From Edolisoma coerulescens (lineage: Eukaryota; Chordata; Aves; Passeriformes; Campephagidae), in assembly GCA_013397115.1 (NCBI GenBank), contig VWZW01004122.1:446834-510833 (forward strand): 64,000 bases of DNA. Reading direction: 5' to 3'. A model generated the notes under the pieces. That model had not been told where the DNA came from. It saw nothing but the letters and a program-made list of their open reading frames with translations, and did no database searches. The position numbers were made by a program, and so were the translations under genes. Positions 1 through 12,900 of the stretch are shown here, in pieces (position 1 is the first letter of the stretch; every line of letters starts with the position of its first letter).

Positions 1-300
1 AGGGGCGCTTCCCAGCCGCGCGGCCGCGGAGCGAAGGCGAGCGCCTGTGCGCCCCTTCTCCGCCGGGGCGGGCGGCCGGGAGCAGCCAGGGGAGCGAGGC
101 TGCGCTGCCCCTGCCGGGAGCCGCCCGCTCTGCCCCGCGCCTGGGCCAGAGCAAAGCTCTGCCCTTCAGGCTGCCCGGAGCAAACCGCGGCGTCCTGCTC
201 AGCGACCTTCCCGCAAGCCCAAGGCCTCTCCTAGAAAACGCAGTTTCCAGCCGCCCGGGTGAGGGGGCACGGGCCCGATGTGTCAGTGCTTGCTGGGGCC
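1..300. promoter_or_regulatory. CpG island, cut by the window edge
   Basis: The first 300 bases are dense in CG dinucleotides and GC-rich, then composition falls sharply to the AT-rich background. Such islands mark constitutive promoters in vertebrates. A candidate splice donor (CCGG then GTGAGG) lies at 258/259 on the + strand, so the island probably holds a first exon of a gene running to the right. The upstream part of the promoter lies outside the window. Confidence 0.85.
47..258 (+). other. Candidate partial first exon (hypothetical)
   Basis: An open frame starts at position 47 and stays open to the donor-like CCGG/GTGAGG at 258/259. The predicted peptide is rich in Pro, Ala, Arg and Gly, which is what translated GC-rich 5' leader sequence usually looks like, and no domain or signal is visible. 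It may be entirely 5' untranslated. What supports an exon is the island context, the good donor and the G/T-enriched + strand that follows. I do not recognise a product. Confidence 0.25.
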
Positions 301-3300
301 CTTCAAGGTTGGACAAGGTCTACCTCGGACCACTGAGCACGCGCAGTTTTCAGCTCAGCCTTTCAGTCCTACCAACACTCCTTTATTCATAAGAATAAGC
401 CTTGCCATGTGCGTAACCATGCAGCCTGTACACTGATGGAGCCCCTCATGACACAACGCATCGCCCAACACTTCACACGTGGGTCTCTGCTCCACACAGA
501 TGAAGAGTAAGTGCCGCAAGTACGAACTGTTGGCCAGGCTGCTATCTGGCTCAAGTGTTCGTAGCCATAAAATACTACTTTCAAACGTACTATTCAGTTT
601 ACCCTGCTTTAGCTACTCCCACGAGGGTCCCACTCCACAGATTTCACTGGCATTAATTAGTGCTTTTCACAAGACTGGAATTTTTCACAGATTGGGAAAA
701 AAAAAAAAATTGAGAAAACAGTTACACTGCTTCCCAAAGCTGATGCGTAGGCTGGCAGTGGACATTATGCATTGAAAATAGGAAAGTATTCCAAAAAGCA
801 GAATCTTTTTAGAATACAGCCACTACACTCTTTTAAAGCATTTAGAAATAATCATTTAGAAAGAAATTACTGCATTGGGATTACTCATAAGAATATTTAT
901 AGGATCAAGCCCCAAACTGCTGATCTGTAGATATAGTTTACTATTAATTCAATGCCTTAAACAAGTGATCTGTCAGACCACTGAACAATTTCATTGAATG
1001 AGAACTTTTCACTGTATGTAATAAATTTAAGTGCGTTATAGCCAAGTAGAAGATACTCTCTATTTTAATTGCACAAATTCTTTTACTCTAATTATGGATC
1101 CATCCACCTTAACAACTAGAATTTGTTTGAAGTAAAGGGCATGTATTTCATTACAGAATAGAAACTTCAATACTAGACACTCCAAGGAGAAGTCTTTTAT
1201 ATCAGCCTAGTGAAAAAAAAAACCCACATAATTTTCTCCTGCTTATGGTCATTTTTAAGCTGCAGTTCCGTCTACTTAATTTGGTGAAAAAAACACCACC
1301 TCACTCCCTTAAACATAAAGAAGACTGTCTGCCCTTTGTGGCAAGCATATCCCCTTCATCTTTCCTTTTGCATTGATACTAAATAATTGTTTAAATCTAG
1401 TTATTAAATCTATGTACAGCACTATATACACATGAAATACAGTTTGATATAATAAATACATAATTAATACAAAGATCTCATGGGCAAATCGCATTCAGTA
1501 TATACAAAAGCAGTTAAGCCATTCAAACTAGAATAAGCAGTTTTTTCATGAGCTTGAAAAAACTATTACAGACCTGCAGACCTGGCTGGCAAGAAAGAAA
1601 AAGGTTGTGTTATTAGGCACGCAGGGAATTGTTTCATTGGTGAAATAGGGACAGATCCCACTATACAGAATACAAATCTATATTTTGCAGCTAAGAAGAT
1701 AGCTTTTAATTCTATCCTTTTTTAATTTTCTTCTAATACTTGAGGAATAATTCCATTCCCAGTGTAAGTCAGGGCAGCCTTAGAAGTGTTACAAATTCAG
1801 CAACTTGGTCATTGTATCTAAGGATCTTCCTTTTGGCTGTGTATCAATGAAGCACAGCATCTGCTGGACATAAGCACAAAACAGGCAAGAGCCAAAGGGA
1901 GAACTGAGGAACATAAACCAGTTTTGTATGAACCAAGAGTCCTCCCACTAAACAGTACAACAACCATGGAACAGAACTAAGGATCCTGAGTCCAAGAGGT
2001 TTGTAAATGTAGGAGTCAAAGATGCCACTAATAAGAGAGACTACATTAAAAAAAAATATGTATGAATGTAACTTTGGATTCGATTTCTGATAGACGTGAT
2101 GTATTTGGGGTCAAAGCTAACTATTACAATGAGTTAAATGTGAGTTTAAAGCAGACCTTAAGGTCACTCGCAAACTGAGTTACATTCATACTGGTGTCAA
2201 AGCACCAGATGGAAGAGTTCCTGTTGATCTTATTCCTATTCTCAACTTGATGAAATTCTGAGTCAACAAAAGGAATGCCAAGATGTGAAATAATGAAAGG
2301 GCCACGATGACAAGAAAGCAAAAATTGGTGTTGTCATTTGCATAATATGTATTGCTATATTCCACGTGGACATGAAGGAAAGAAGCGAACAAGAGTTGCA
2401 CTCTGAAGGATGTTACAGGTCAGGTTCAGTAGCAGGACTGATTACGTGATGATTGCCCCGAGTGATATTTATGAAAAGAAGGAAAGAGGCCACAGGCACT
2501 GAAAGTCAACACCAAGTGCTCAGAGCATTCACAGAGGGTATGGGATAAAGAAAAAGGACTTAAGTGTGTGTCCCAGATGCCAGGCAAAAGTATATTTTCA
2601 TCCCTGTTCTAAACTACAGACTCATTCTGGAGCTGAGGTTTGTTTTTAACATCAACAGTCATTCTTGGTCCAAAACCATATCCCAAAGATCTGTGGTGAT
2701 TCTGAAAGGGAACTTGTTGAGAATCTTTTGCACAAACAATCATAAGAGTCTATACTTGAACCTGCATTTCTCTGTGGCTGGCACATTGCCATCCTTTCCA
2801 CCATAGTCTCACCTAGAAATTATTCAAAAAAATATTCAAAACTGGCATATTCAATACTTTCTCATCAATAATCAATGTTTTCTGATAAAATGTAGTCTCA
2901 AATAGCTCAACTAAACAGTTAGGTTGCAATGTGTAATTAAATGGAAATGAATTTATTTTCACAATAAAATATCTAGGCAAAAACAGTAATTCCACTGAAC
3001 AATTCTGCTTTGCACAGAATCCAGACATAAAGATATACTACTTGTCATAATCATAGAAAGATGGGAGAACCAAAATCAAAAGGAAAGTTTTTTAAACATT
3101 TCATGGTTTGATCCAACAATTATAAGGAGGATTTACTGGAATTCTTAACAGCTAAGTATTTAGACTTTGATATCAGGCTATAACTTGGCATGTAAGGACT
3201 CAAACAGAAATGTAATTATTGGGGTTTTAGATCAGTTTTGGGTAAAGTTTGGTTAATTTTTAACTTAAAAATTGACATAAAAAATTAAGTTGGCTTGAAA

Positions 3301-4961
3301 AATTTTCTTTTGCTTATACAGCAAAATTTTGATATTTAAAATATACATTTGCTAGAAGCTAAATCAGAGTACCACATGTTGATGATTCAAATATCATGTA
3401 CTCCAGAATTTCTCTAGCACAGCCGCACCTGAAGTATTTGCATGTATCTCATCATACTGACAATACTCAGCATTAGTACAGGGTTTATTTCCAATTCTTT
3501 TAACTAATACATTTTCCAAATTTTTTAAAATGCCAAAACTTGGGGGTTTAGTGTATTTTTTCAAAAACAAGTGACACCAAAAAAACCTGATTCCATGTGA
3601 ACCTTAAAGCTGGAAGAGCATGAATGGGAGCTTCTGAAAAAAAGGCAGATAGCCATTCCAATTTATATGAAAAAATGGTTGAATGAAATAGTGAATTAAA
3701 GGCAAGATTCTCTCCATTCTGTCTGTCCTCACTGCCAGACAGACCTCTCTTTGAGCCAAGGCCCAAAGGTGGGATGCAATGTGTAACAGATTCACAATTA
3801 CTTCTGTAGTGTCAGTATCATGATTCATTATTTGGTGTAAAATGTGTTCAACAGTATGCGTGTCCCAGTGCATAAAACAAGAGTGTAGCAGGGGCTAAAT
3901 GCAGTGACGTGCCTTGTAATGTGGAAAGTTTGAAAACTGTGTCAACAGGCTTTGTAATACCCCTTACAATAAGAAGAAATAGAGAAGTTCAGTAGGATAG
4001 TAGTCACAGATTTTAACAATCAAAAAGCAGATGTTTGATTGATTTAAGTAGTACTTGCAGTTCTCAGATGATAATACATGTTGATATCAATCTGATTTTA
4101 TTTTGAAGAATCATCTTTTATTTTCTCCTTTTTTTGAGCGCTATCATTGTTACTCTGTTAGAAGTTAGTATCAAAACATCTTTGTGTGACAGAAGGACTG
4201 GGAATAATTAGATTTAGTCCAGTCCAGTCCAGTCTAATGACTCTGGTGCATTGACTTAAGACCTGACCTTTGTTGACTAATTAAAAGGATTCTGTATCAG
4301 ATGCAAGTGTTGCGATTGTTTTTGATGCCCTACAGCACTTTTAGTCAGAAAAAAGATTCTAGTTTGCTATTCTCTGCATGTTTTAGTTCAGGTATTGTCC
4401 ATCTTTGAAGAGAAATAAATATGTTGTTAATTCTTTGCCTTTCCATTGTTTTAAAATGTTATTAATTTCGCACCTCAATGAAACACTAATTCAGAGATAC
4501 TGAGACTGTGCTATATATGGATAAATTTATGATTTAAAAAAGCAGGAACAGTTTTTATTAATGGGAGGGGTTTTTTCCTTCCTTTCTCCCTCTCCTCTGC
4601 TTTCCCATTTGTACAATGCCTATGAATCCCATGTTCTGCTCCACCAAACATTCCAGTATTGCATCTACATAAACTCCACCCAGAGAGCATCCTGAAATAC
4701 AGATCTTCAGCATATCCCTGTTTTTGTCCCCCAGTGTTCCAAAGAAAGAGTGACAGAATTTAGCAACTCTTGCAGGAAATTGTTCCGTTTTAAGTTTCAC
4801 TTGGTCTTAGCTGACAGTTTTCAGGCAGAGGCAAAATTACATTGCTCTTAGTACAGATTGGATGAGCTCTCATTGCAATGGGAGAAAAGGATTAAGGCTC
4901 ATTCTTCCTTCACCCCTGATTTCTACTGTTCCTAAGTGGAGTTTGTGGGTTTTATCTGCAG
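301..4961. other. AT-rich non-coding stretch, probably intron
   Basis: No supported gene. By eye the + strand between about 2 and 6 kb carries more G than C and more T than A, as transcribed + strand introns often do. Open frames of 60-100 codons occur on both strands but have no paired splice sites of quality and no family resemblance. Around 1980-2420 there are short coding-like + strand pieces broken by stops; these are discussed among the rejected items. Confidence 0.6.
4215..4234. repeat. Short tandem repeat, AGTCC x4
   Basis: Four consecutive copies of a 5-base unit (AGTCC) are visible. It is short and has no evident function. Confidence 0.9.
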
Positions 4962-5159
4962 AGCCTCTCAGTAAATCCAGCCAATCTGGGAAGCTGTGTT
5001 AGACTTTTTGTACGCTCTTTATCATTCAGCTGCCATGTTTCCCTCTATAGTCACAGTGAACCTGTCAATGTACTTGCTATGAAACAGGGTTTCTGTGACC
5101 ATTCCAGCTGGTTTTTTCCATTGCGTCTTGAAATTGTGTATGATGGTCTTCCATGCTAA
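4962..5159 (+). other. Splice-acceptor-led open segment, candidate exon
   Basis: A strong acceptor (T-rich tract ending TCTGCAG at 4961) opens into a frame that stays open for 65 codons to a TAA at 5157-5159. The peptide has mixed composition (for example LRLEIVYDGLPC near its end) and the segment holds CpGs otherwise rare nearby. There is no strong donor inside; the best is GTGTATGA near 5134. It lies on the strand favoured by the local base skew and upstream of the candidate terminal exons at 6.0-6.5 kb. I recognise no family, and chance is a serious alternative. Confidence 0.2.
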
Positions 5160-6035
5160 CTGGCCCTAAAGACTGTAAACTTCAGCTAAGTGTTCTGCCA
5201 TATTTCAAAGAAAAGAAAAATTAAAATTTGGCCAGCTGACAGGACTTCTGTCATACTTTTGGGTTGGATTTCTTCTATGAGAGATTTCTCTTCAAACCTT
5301 ACACCATTACATTGTCTAAGTTGAGTTTTGTGGCAATTTTCAAATTTTAAATGTTCCTTCTTGTTTGCTAGTCTGTTGCTGTTACTAGATTAGTAATGGA
5401 GAAGACAGATAAAAAGGTGTCACATAAACTTCTGACCTGGCTTAAAGATTGATGAAAGTATCACTAGAGACTGTATTTCTTCTACCAGTTCTCAATACTA
5501 GGGCTCATACTGTCACTTATTTAGTGATAGCTGGTGACATTTAGTTATGCAACGTGCTTCTTTCTTTTAGTAAAGAAGATTTATTGTTGCGCTATGCTAA
5601 CTTCCATGTAACGGCAAGGAGCAATGGACAATCACAATAATCTTACTAGAAAGCTAATATTGAAAGGTTTTTTTTCCAAAAAGTTAAATTCACTATTTAA
5701 TTGCACAAACAACATTATATAGAATGAAGAAAATCTAAGGGGGAAATCTTCACCCAAAAATAGTAGTGTCACTAAAGAACATTCTGGGGCAATTTTCTCT
5801 GGCTTGTTCAGCATCATCAAACCATTAATTCTAGGTGAAACTTTCAATGACACTCCCTCAGAGGAACAATATTAGGCATTCACTTGTATGATCTTCACCT
5901 TGTATGAAGAGAATGAATAAAAAATGAAGTTCTTCACTGTGAACTATTCCCGACTAGCTATTTTCATTTAAAAAAATGTTTATTTTACTTTGACAGTCTG
6001 AAGGTTAAATTAACTCTGAGTTTTCTGTTCTACAG

Positions 6036-6081
6036 TGAAGCTAGTGGGAAGACTCAGAGCATACTGCTGCCTCTTCAGATG
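6036..6081 (+). other. Candidate internal exon of left-hand + strand unit
   Basis: An excellent acceptor (TTTTCTGTTCTACAG ending at 6035) is followed by a segment open in one frame, beginning with one split-codon base and reading EASGKTQSILLPLQM. A moderate donor (ATG then GTAATG) follows at 6081/6082. Without splicing, the frame runs on for a further 19 codons. The peptide looks ordinary but matches nothing I can name. Its end phase is compatible with the next candidate exon at 6403. Confidence 0.25.
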
Positions 6082-6402
6082 GTAATGGAAGCAATAAAAT
6101 ATAGCCCAAATGTTAATACTCTAACACTATTAAATGTCTAAGTCAGACTCATCAAAAACTTTCTGACCAGAGATGCTTCATTCTGTCAAGAGAATACAAG
6201 ATCTTGATTGCTGATACAGAGCTATGGGAAATAAAAATGAATTAAGATGCTGCTTCAAAATAAACATTCTCAGGGATGCATTTTGAATGCCATGCAATGT
6301 TTCCTATGCATTCCACAACATGTGGCTATGTAACTCCAGTAGAGATACTGTTCCTGAGCCAGATCCAGAAAGGATTTAGGTTCTTGTTCTTCTTCATTTC
6401 AG

Positions 6403-6477
6403 GATTTGATCCCGATTTACTGCCATTGCCTAAACAAGAGAGAATGTTTTGACCACCCTGACTATGAAAAAGCGTGA
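6403..6477 (+). other. Candidate terminal coding exon, + strand
   Basis: A very strong acceptor (pyrimidine tract TTCTTGTTCTTCTTCATTTC then AG at 6401-6402) leads into a frame beginning DLIPIYCHC and ending at TGA 6475-6477. An alternative frame (FDPDLLPLPKQERMF) also ends shortly after. A consensus poly(A) signal lies 36 bases past the stop, the usual geometry for a 3' terminal exon. The protein is not recognised. The acceptor plus poly(A) signal argue for an exon end more than the peptide does. Confidence 0.3.
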
Positions 6478-6512
6478 AAGTGTATTGCCATGCATATGCC
6501 TTTGCCCTTCTT

Positions 6513-6518
6513 AATAAA
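6513..6518 (+). promoter_or_regulatory. Poly(A) signal AATAAA, + strand
   Basis: The consensus hexamer sits 36 bases downstream of the candidate stop at 6477. The following bases are only weakly G/T-rich. It would end the unit that starts at the left CpG island. Confidence 0.35.
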
Positions 6519-6539
6519 ACACTGTAAGCAGAATTTGGG

Positions 6540-7729
6540 ACATACTCTGCATCACAAATTTTGTAATTGCCTTCTCCCTATCATTAGCGAATCTTAACTG
6601 AATTCACATGGATGGAGAGTTTTCTAAACAGTGAGGACTTTTTTTTAAAGGCTGAAATTACCAGTCTTTTGGCTGAGGTTACCAGAATCTGTGTGGAGAA
6701 CAGCACATGTCGCTGCAGTCATGTTGCAAAATACATTGTACTGGGCAACTACACTGAGAGTCACCAGCTTTTTCTAGAATAAACCTGTAAAGCAGACCAG
6801 TAGTGGAGGTATTTGCTACTAGCTCATAGAGAAATGAGTTCAGAGCCTTTTGAAATATTTGGTCCATGCTCTAGCTGATAAACCACAGCCTATTTATTAT
6901 ACTATTTATGCCTCATTGTTCAAAATGTACTTGCCAATTATGAAGGGCTGCTACATTGCTAACTGAATGAAAATCTTAAATACACAGAATCCTATCAACT
7001 CTTTGTAGAATATCTTTTAAAAGTATATCTGCAGTTGGATATTCAGACTGACTAGTTGTCTTAATTTATGCAAATATAGCCTATAGCTAAAAGCTTTGTA
7101 TATTTTTTTCCCTGTGGTGTTAGTATTCAAAAAATAGGACATTCTTTCAAGGGCATTTTACAAACACAGAACTATAATTTATATAGCAAATTAAAACTCA
7201 TACAAAATGTGTGCACTGAGCTACAGATTAACATATTTAATTTCACTATTACCTGCAAACCTATTTTTTTCCATGCACTGCTCTAATTAGCCATATAAAA
7301 TCAAGTCAGTATATTGTAAGCAATTATTTTAGTGGGAGTAGAAAGAGAATCTGAATTAAATATATGGTAAGAGATAATATCTTATGGAAATTAATATACT
7401 CATTTGTGTCAAGAAAAATGTGTTCTAGCTAAATTTTATAAGATTGTTTGGAGTTCAAACATATGACTCATGTAGAAGTTGTAGTTTTATAGTTCCTAAG
7501 ATGTTAGACTGTGGATCTGCTTTTAAGTTCCTTATTAACGTGCCAGTGCTTATTCTTTGATATCTACAGATTGTCAGTAACCACTGCCTTTTCATATTGT
7601 GAAATTTCTCCTAATATGAATATTCACTCCCCCTACAGTCAAATGTGTAAACTGTTAGTAACTCTGTATGTTAAAAGAAAGGTTTTTTCCATCATTTAAA
7701 AGTATCAATCATACCTGGCTCTTCATAAT
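6540..7729. other. Inter-unit stretch between convergent candidates
   Basis: AT-rich with no supported gene. It separates the inferred 3' end of the + strand unit (about 6.54 kb) from the inferred 3' end of the minus-strand unit (about 7.7 kb). The base skew appears to change sign in or just right of this stretch. Confidence 0.4.
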
Positions 7730-7735
7730 TTTATT
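7730..7735 (-). promoter_or_regulatory. Poly(A) signal AATAAA, minus strand
   Basis: TTTATT on the + strand reads AATAAA on the minus strand. It lies about 500 bases downstream of the candidate minus-strand stop codon at 8231, a normal 3' UTR length. Hexamers of this kind are common in AT-rich DNA, so this is only supportive. Confidence 0.25.
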
Positions 7736-8230
7736 ATTATTCCTTTTTACTTTTGTAACGATTTACTTGAGAGAATTAAATGCTGGTGAAAAATCAAAAT
7801 GCAACCTTCCTTTCATTGAAATCCAAAAGTAATCCTATAAAGAGTAATTTTTTCCTTACCATTTTACCCTCAAAAAGTATAAAAGCTAAATAGGAAAAGC
7901 CTTTTTAAGGAGTAAGAAAACAAAAAGTGATCCATGTGATAATGAACTTCAGCTGTTTCCTCCTAATACAGTTTCCCGTTGTGATGATATTCAGACAGCA
8001 CAAACCATTTTCTAGCAGTAAGAGCATTTAGCTGATCAAGTTGCTGCAATTCAGAATTTTACAATCAATTTCAATTGTGGAGTCTGCAATATATGCCACA
8101 GTTAAGTTCCTTTTAAAAGAAGGATAACACACTCAGTTCCTCTTACTTCTTGCTCATGATCTCAGAATATCCAGCAAAATACAAGACTAACTACATGGAA
8201 GTCTGATGACTGCATAACTATCTTTTGGCC

Positions 8231-8345
8231 TTAAAGCAACTCTTCCCCATTTCTTGGCAAAGAAGTTGCTGTCTGACGTAGCTGCCTTATATCTCTACTC
8301 TGCCCTGGGAGATAACATGGAATCTTATTGCTTGGAAGGGCCTGC
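8231..8345 (-). other. Candidate terminal coding exon, minus strand
   Basis: On the minus strand a very strong acceptor (TTTTCTGTTTGCTTTTTTAG) opens a segment that takes one split-codon base, then reads 37 codons to TAA (8231-8233). The peptide starts QALPSNKIPCYLPGQ and ends PRNGEELL. It has balanced composition with no low-complexity bias. A second minus-strand acceptor lies about 140 bases upstream, so alternative starts exist. The phase agrees with the candidate exon at 9833-9927. No family is recognised. Position at the left end of the C/A-skewed block fits the 3' end of a minus-strand gene. Confidence 0.3.
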
Positions 8346-8766
8346 CTAAAAAAGCAAACAGAAAATAAAATCTTTTAGAAAAGGTACAAAAAATTGAATA
8401 ATGTTTTTGCCTTCTTGCCTCCAGCATCACACGAGAATAGCTAATGCACAAGAAACTTCCTGGATCTAGAACTGTGAAGAAAAGTTTTCCCACCTCATGA
8501 AAATTCAAAGCTTCCAGATGCTTTACTGTTTCCTATCTGAATAAATCAGTGAACATTACAAAAATACAGTGCACACAGGCATGTTCTAGTTCTTCCCTTA
8601 GCTTCTCTCACATCCCAGCTGAGCATCATGGCCACTTGAAGTCTGGGGCAAGTTGCTCTCAAACTTCCCACTGTAGCCTTTTTATCTTCTACGAACAGAA
8701 AATCTTTATTTGAAGAACCTGTACCTGGACAGAACATCAACTACTGACCAGCCTTAAGCAGCTGTA

Positions 8767-8836
8767 TTTATATATATACTTTTATATATATATATATATA
8801 TATAAAAATATAAATGTAAATATAAATAACCACATA
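8767..8836. repeat. AT-rich microsatellite, (TA)n
   Basis: A nearly uninterrupted TA run (about 8783-8804) is flanked by degenerate TATA/TAAA repeats on both sides. Such tracts melt and slip easily and are length-variable. Confidence 0.95.
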
Positions 8837-9832
8837 TATATGCACACATACATTCTCCTATGAAACAGCTGGGTTTGGACAAATCATCATCTCTAGTGAA
8901 ACTCATTCTTTTTTACAAATCCAAAATAGTTTCCCCAACTATAGGAGGAATAATTCCCAATCTTCTATATTAAAGTGTACAAGTAAAAGAAGTGTGTATA
9001 AAATATTTTTATTTAAAACTTTCCTTAATACTGTAGGATGAATTGGCAACATGGCCTCAACCCAATCTGTAAAAATATGTGGAAGAACTTCAAATGTGAC
9101 AGCTAAACTTGCACTCAACATAAAGTGCAGTAGGAGTGACAGAAAAAGTGACAGGCAAATTAAAGAGCTACCTCTGTTTTAGCAATTTTTTTGTGACAGC
9201 ATTTTAAAAGTTTGCTGGGCAATTACTCTAAAATGACAGTGTACTGCTGAGCGGGTAGTATACTGAGTACATAAAAGAACTTGTCAATAGCTATTTCAAT
9301 AGGCACTTTCAAACTCACAGGAGCTTTAGTATACATCATTACATCATTAAAATATTAATTTATATCAGCTTTTACAGGTGTAAAATTGTTGCTGCACCTA
9401 TTTTGCTAATTAACTCTGATATTTATGCTTTTGCATAAATGTTCCATACTTCAGAGATGGTTCATTTCTAAATGCTAGTTACTAGTCTGTGGACAGAATC
9501 AACATGCTTGTAGTATCAGAACCAAAAGACTAAGTACCCAAATATGGTGAACTTTTGGGTCAGTGATGCACTTTTGCATTTAATTTTTCTTCCTCAGTTT
9601 CTTCAGCTATCTAAGTCCACCCTTTGGGGGGCAGTAAAGAAATTATTTCCATGTAGCATTTTAAATGCATATTCATTTTATTGTAGCAGAAATTATGTCA
9701 AGTATGAGTTGTGATTTTTTTTTTTAAAGAAAATGGTTTGCTTAAAAAGCAAATACAAATATGGTCATGTAACAGAAAATACTCAAGTAATACTACTGAA
9801 AAAATATTTTGCATCTGCTTTATATTACATAC

Positions 9833-9927
9833 CTTCTGTGTGCTTTTTTTGTACATATTTGCTCAATATTAATAATGAACCACATTGGAACATAGACTTG
9901 CTTTAGCAATTTAAAGATTCTCTGCAT
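9833..9927 (-). other. Candidate internal coding exon, minus strand
   Basis: The minus strand shows a fair acceptor (CTGTTCCATTTTTACTGAAAG) and a good donor (AGAAG then GTATGTAAT) 95 bases apart. Between them one frame is open, starting on a codon boundary and leaving two bases at the end. It reads MQRIFKLLKQVYVPMWF and then IINIEQICTKKAHR. Two further possible acceptors inside keep the same phase. The end phase fits the terminal exon at 8231-8345. The product is unknown; basic and aromatic residues predominate. Confidence 0.25.
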
Positions 9928-12900
9928 CTTTCAGTAAAAATGGAACAGGTTTTCTTTTTCTCACACATATCAGAGGTTTTCCAATCTCTCTTACTCTGGT
10001 TGATGAGGTGTTAGAAGAAGATGATCCAAACTTAGTTTATATCAGAATTATTCAAGTGATTGTAATGCCTTTAGTAAAAAAAAATTAATCCTGAATAAAC
10101 TATGCTGATGGAGGGTCAAAGCACAGATAAACAGGGTTTTTCACTTCCATGGTACAAGTTGGAACCTACTCTACTTTAGTATTGTCCAGAAATTATCAGG
10201 TGTAAGCTGGCCTGAGTTAAGTTCCTAGTGGGAAACCAGTACTAATACAGATGGAGATATACAATACTACAGTATTTTGTTATATACTGAAAGGACTTAT
10301 GAGCCATCCAGGACTCTGTTCTATCTCGTCAACACTTCTAATGTTAGCGTGGAAATGTAGGGAAAAAGGTAAATGCTATCCAAGAGGACTTCCTATATCT
10401 CACATTGTGCTCTTTCCTCAGTCTTTCATATGAGTTTGTACTTGGTGTCATCTCATAGCTCAGGTTTGCCTGCTTGACTTTGCATTCTGCTGCTACAGAA
10501 CAGAGCCAGTGTGACAGCCTAGTACCAGTCACATGAATTTTCAGAAATTCTTAAACATTTCTAGTTTTAAAAAGCAACATATTGGGATGGTACTGATGGA
10601 GGTAAAGCCAGTTCACTGTTTTCTTAAATTTTTTAAACAACATAATACGAACCAGTCCCTGTAATTAAAGATAGGCTGGAGTAAGCATGTGTCTACCAAT
10701 AGTACATGCTCAAACCCACACTCAGATCATTTTCTTCATTCAGATAGAAAATACGAGGGGAAGATGTTTCCAGTGAAATCCTACCCAGTCCTGTAGGTGA
10801 AGTGCACACTGGAACTCTGGTGCATTGGCTGCAATGAGTCTGAAGTCCTGTAACTATCGATCTCAATCCCTGCCTTCTACCTGCTTACAGACATTGCACT
10901 GCTGAAGAGTAGTTCACAAGCTCTCATGCACCATTCACAAAATATATGAAATTTTGCACCTTAAGATTCTCTTTCACCTCAAAACCCAGTTTTATTCAGA
11001 TACTGCAATATCTAGATTCATACCAGTAATTGCAGCACTACCACAAAATAATACAACACTTTGAAGCCCAGGTCTCCACTAAATCCCGCAAAGCAATATG
11101 CAGGAGGTGTGGTGTTATGTCAAAATAGTAACCTTAATCTTAAAATATTTATTAAAAACTGACTTCCAAATTCTGGAAGCTTGAGCTACATAATGTCATT
11201 AAGTTTTGACCAGCAGCAATATGCACAATTCAAATACAGTTCTAAACATCTGGTCAATAGCTTTACCCTATTCAAGTATTGAAAGTCATCCTCACTAGTT
11301 TTGTAAGAAAACGACCAAAACTCACAACACAGCAAAGAAATACCATGCTATACAGTACTTTTAAAAATGATAGAATGGTTATAAAATAATTCACAGTGAT
11401 GCATATCACTACACATAAAATGTGTATTCTGAAGATTTGTACCATCTCTTCAATCACACTCATAGGAAGCAAAATAATACAAAAGCAACAGTACAGAATT
11501 TAGATAATATTGACATTAAACTATGTATCGGCTACTCCATGTGTTATGAAGTAAACTTAACTCTACATCACTAAGGAAATTCAGCAGTAAGAAAACAGTT
11601 TTCCTCTGATAAGTGTGGCAAAACTTGCAATACACATTTCTCTCACTGAATTAACTTCTCCCTAGTTACAACAGTCCAGCTGGAGTGTCAAAGAATGGCT
11701 TTAGTAACACAAGAGTTCAAACTGCATTCAGGCAGAACTCCCATCAAAATAAATGGGAATCTCTCCTACAGCTCTGTTTCTGAAAATGCATATACATGTG
11801 CCTATTGAAGTCCACAGGCCCACATGCTTAAAATTAATCCCACATAAATTTGTGGGCTCAAAGCCTAAAGAGGGAGTACAAAACTGAGCCTTACAGGAAC
11901 AATGGCTCAGAGATTCCAAAAGGAATTGCTTACAAAAACTTACATTAAGACTGCAATGCTTAACTCTTCTAGTCTCCTTTGAAAAATCTCTGCATTTACC
12001 CCAGCTATTTCCTGAGTAGTTCAAGCATTCTGTGTGCCAGGAAAAAAAAAAAAGATATCCTCACTTCATAAACTACCTCCAGGATTCATGCACTATATGA
12101 ATAGTTTTGATCCAGGTTCTACACTTTATCAAATGGCATAAATATCTAATATGATAATGCTAGACCTTTATTCATTAGTGCTTTAGTCAACGGGGACATA
12201 TTTGTAACAGTAAGACACTGTCACTTCCGAGGGAAAAGATCATTTTGTGACAGGTAAATTATTGCTATATCTCATTAGGAATGTTATGTTCCTGTGCTAA
12301 GACATACCAATTGCAAAGTGGTAATCATGATAATAGCGTCAAGATGTTGCTATATATAATCTAGAAATCAGAAGAATGTGTTCCCCTTGGGCCTGCACAG
12401 AAATTTCAGTGCAATTATTAATACTTTACAATTAATTTCTGCTAACTTTTCTCCCATAAATCAATGGTGCACACCAATACTGAAGAAACAAAGCATTCCT
12501 TTAGAGGGGCAGCTCTTCAAGATCCCAAGCTTATAAATGCCAGCTGTTTCTCTAGTTCAGAATCAGCTGTATCAGTATCATCTCATTCAGCAAGGAAGTC
12601 TTAAAAACATCTCTGCCCAATGCTAGGGAGCACCAGTAGTTCCATCTGACCTGCAGTGATCCTGAACATCGTCCGAGAACTCAGTTGCTCTTGCAAGCAA
12701 TTCTCTGTCCACAAGCTCTACTAACTGTACCAATCTTGTGTACAATCCCAAATCTTGGGATTGGTTGTATACACACTGACGAAGACAGAAACTTGAGACC
12801 TCACATTTAGATCAGAAATACTGACAACCTTTCCTACTGTTACACAGCTAAAAAAAGCCACAAGTAATATAAATACTTCTAGTATCAGGCATTTTAAATG

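Noticed and set aside
479..775. 98-codon + strand frame beginning after an acceptor-like CTCCACACAG
   Set aside because: No usable donor ends it, and the minus strand of the same interval vaguely resembles ancient repeat text.
1980..2420. Coding-like + strand fragments (for example KAPDGRVPVDLIPILNLMKF) suggesting a decayed retrocopy
   Set aside because: Pieces are in different frames, broken by stops, and I cannot match them to a parent gene. No poly(A) tail or target duplication is visible. A translated search would decide.
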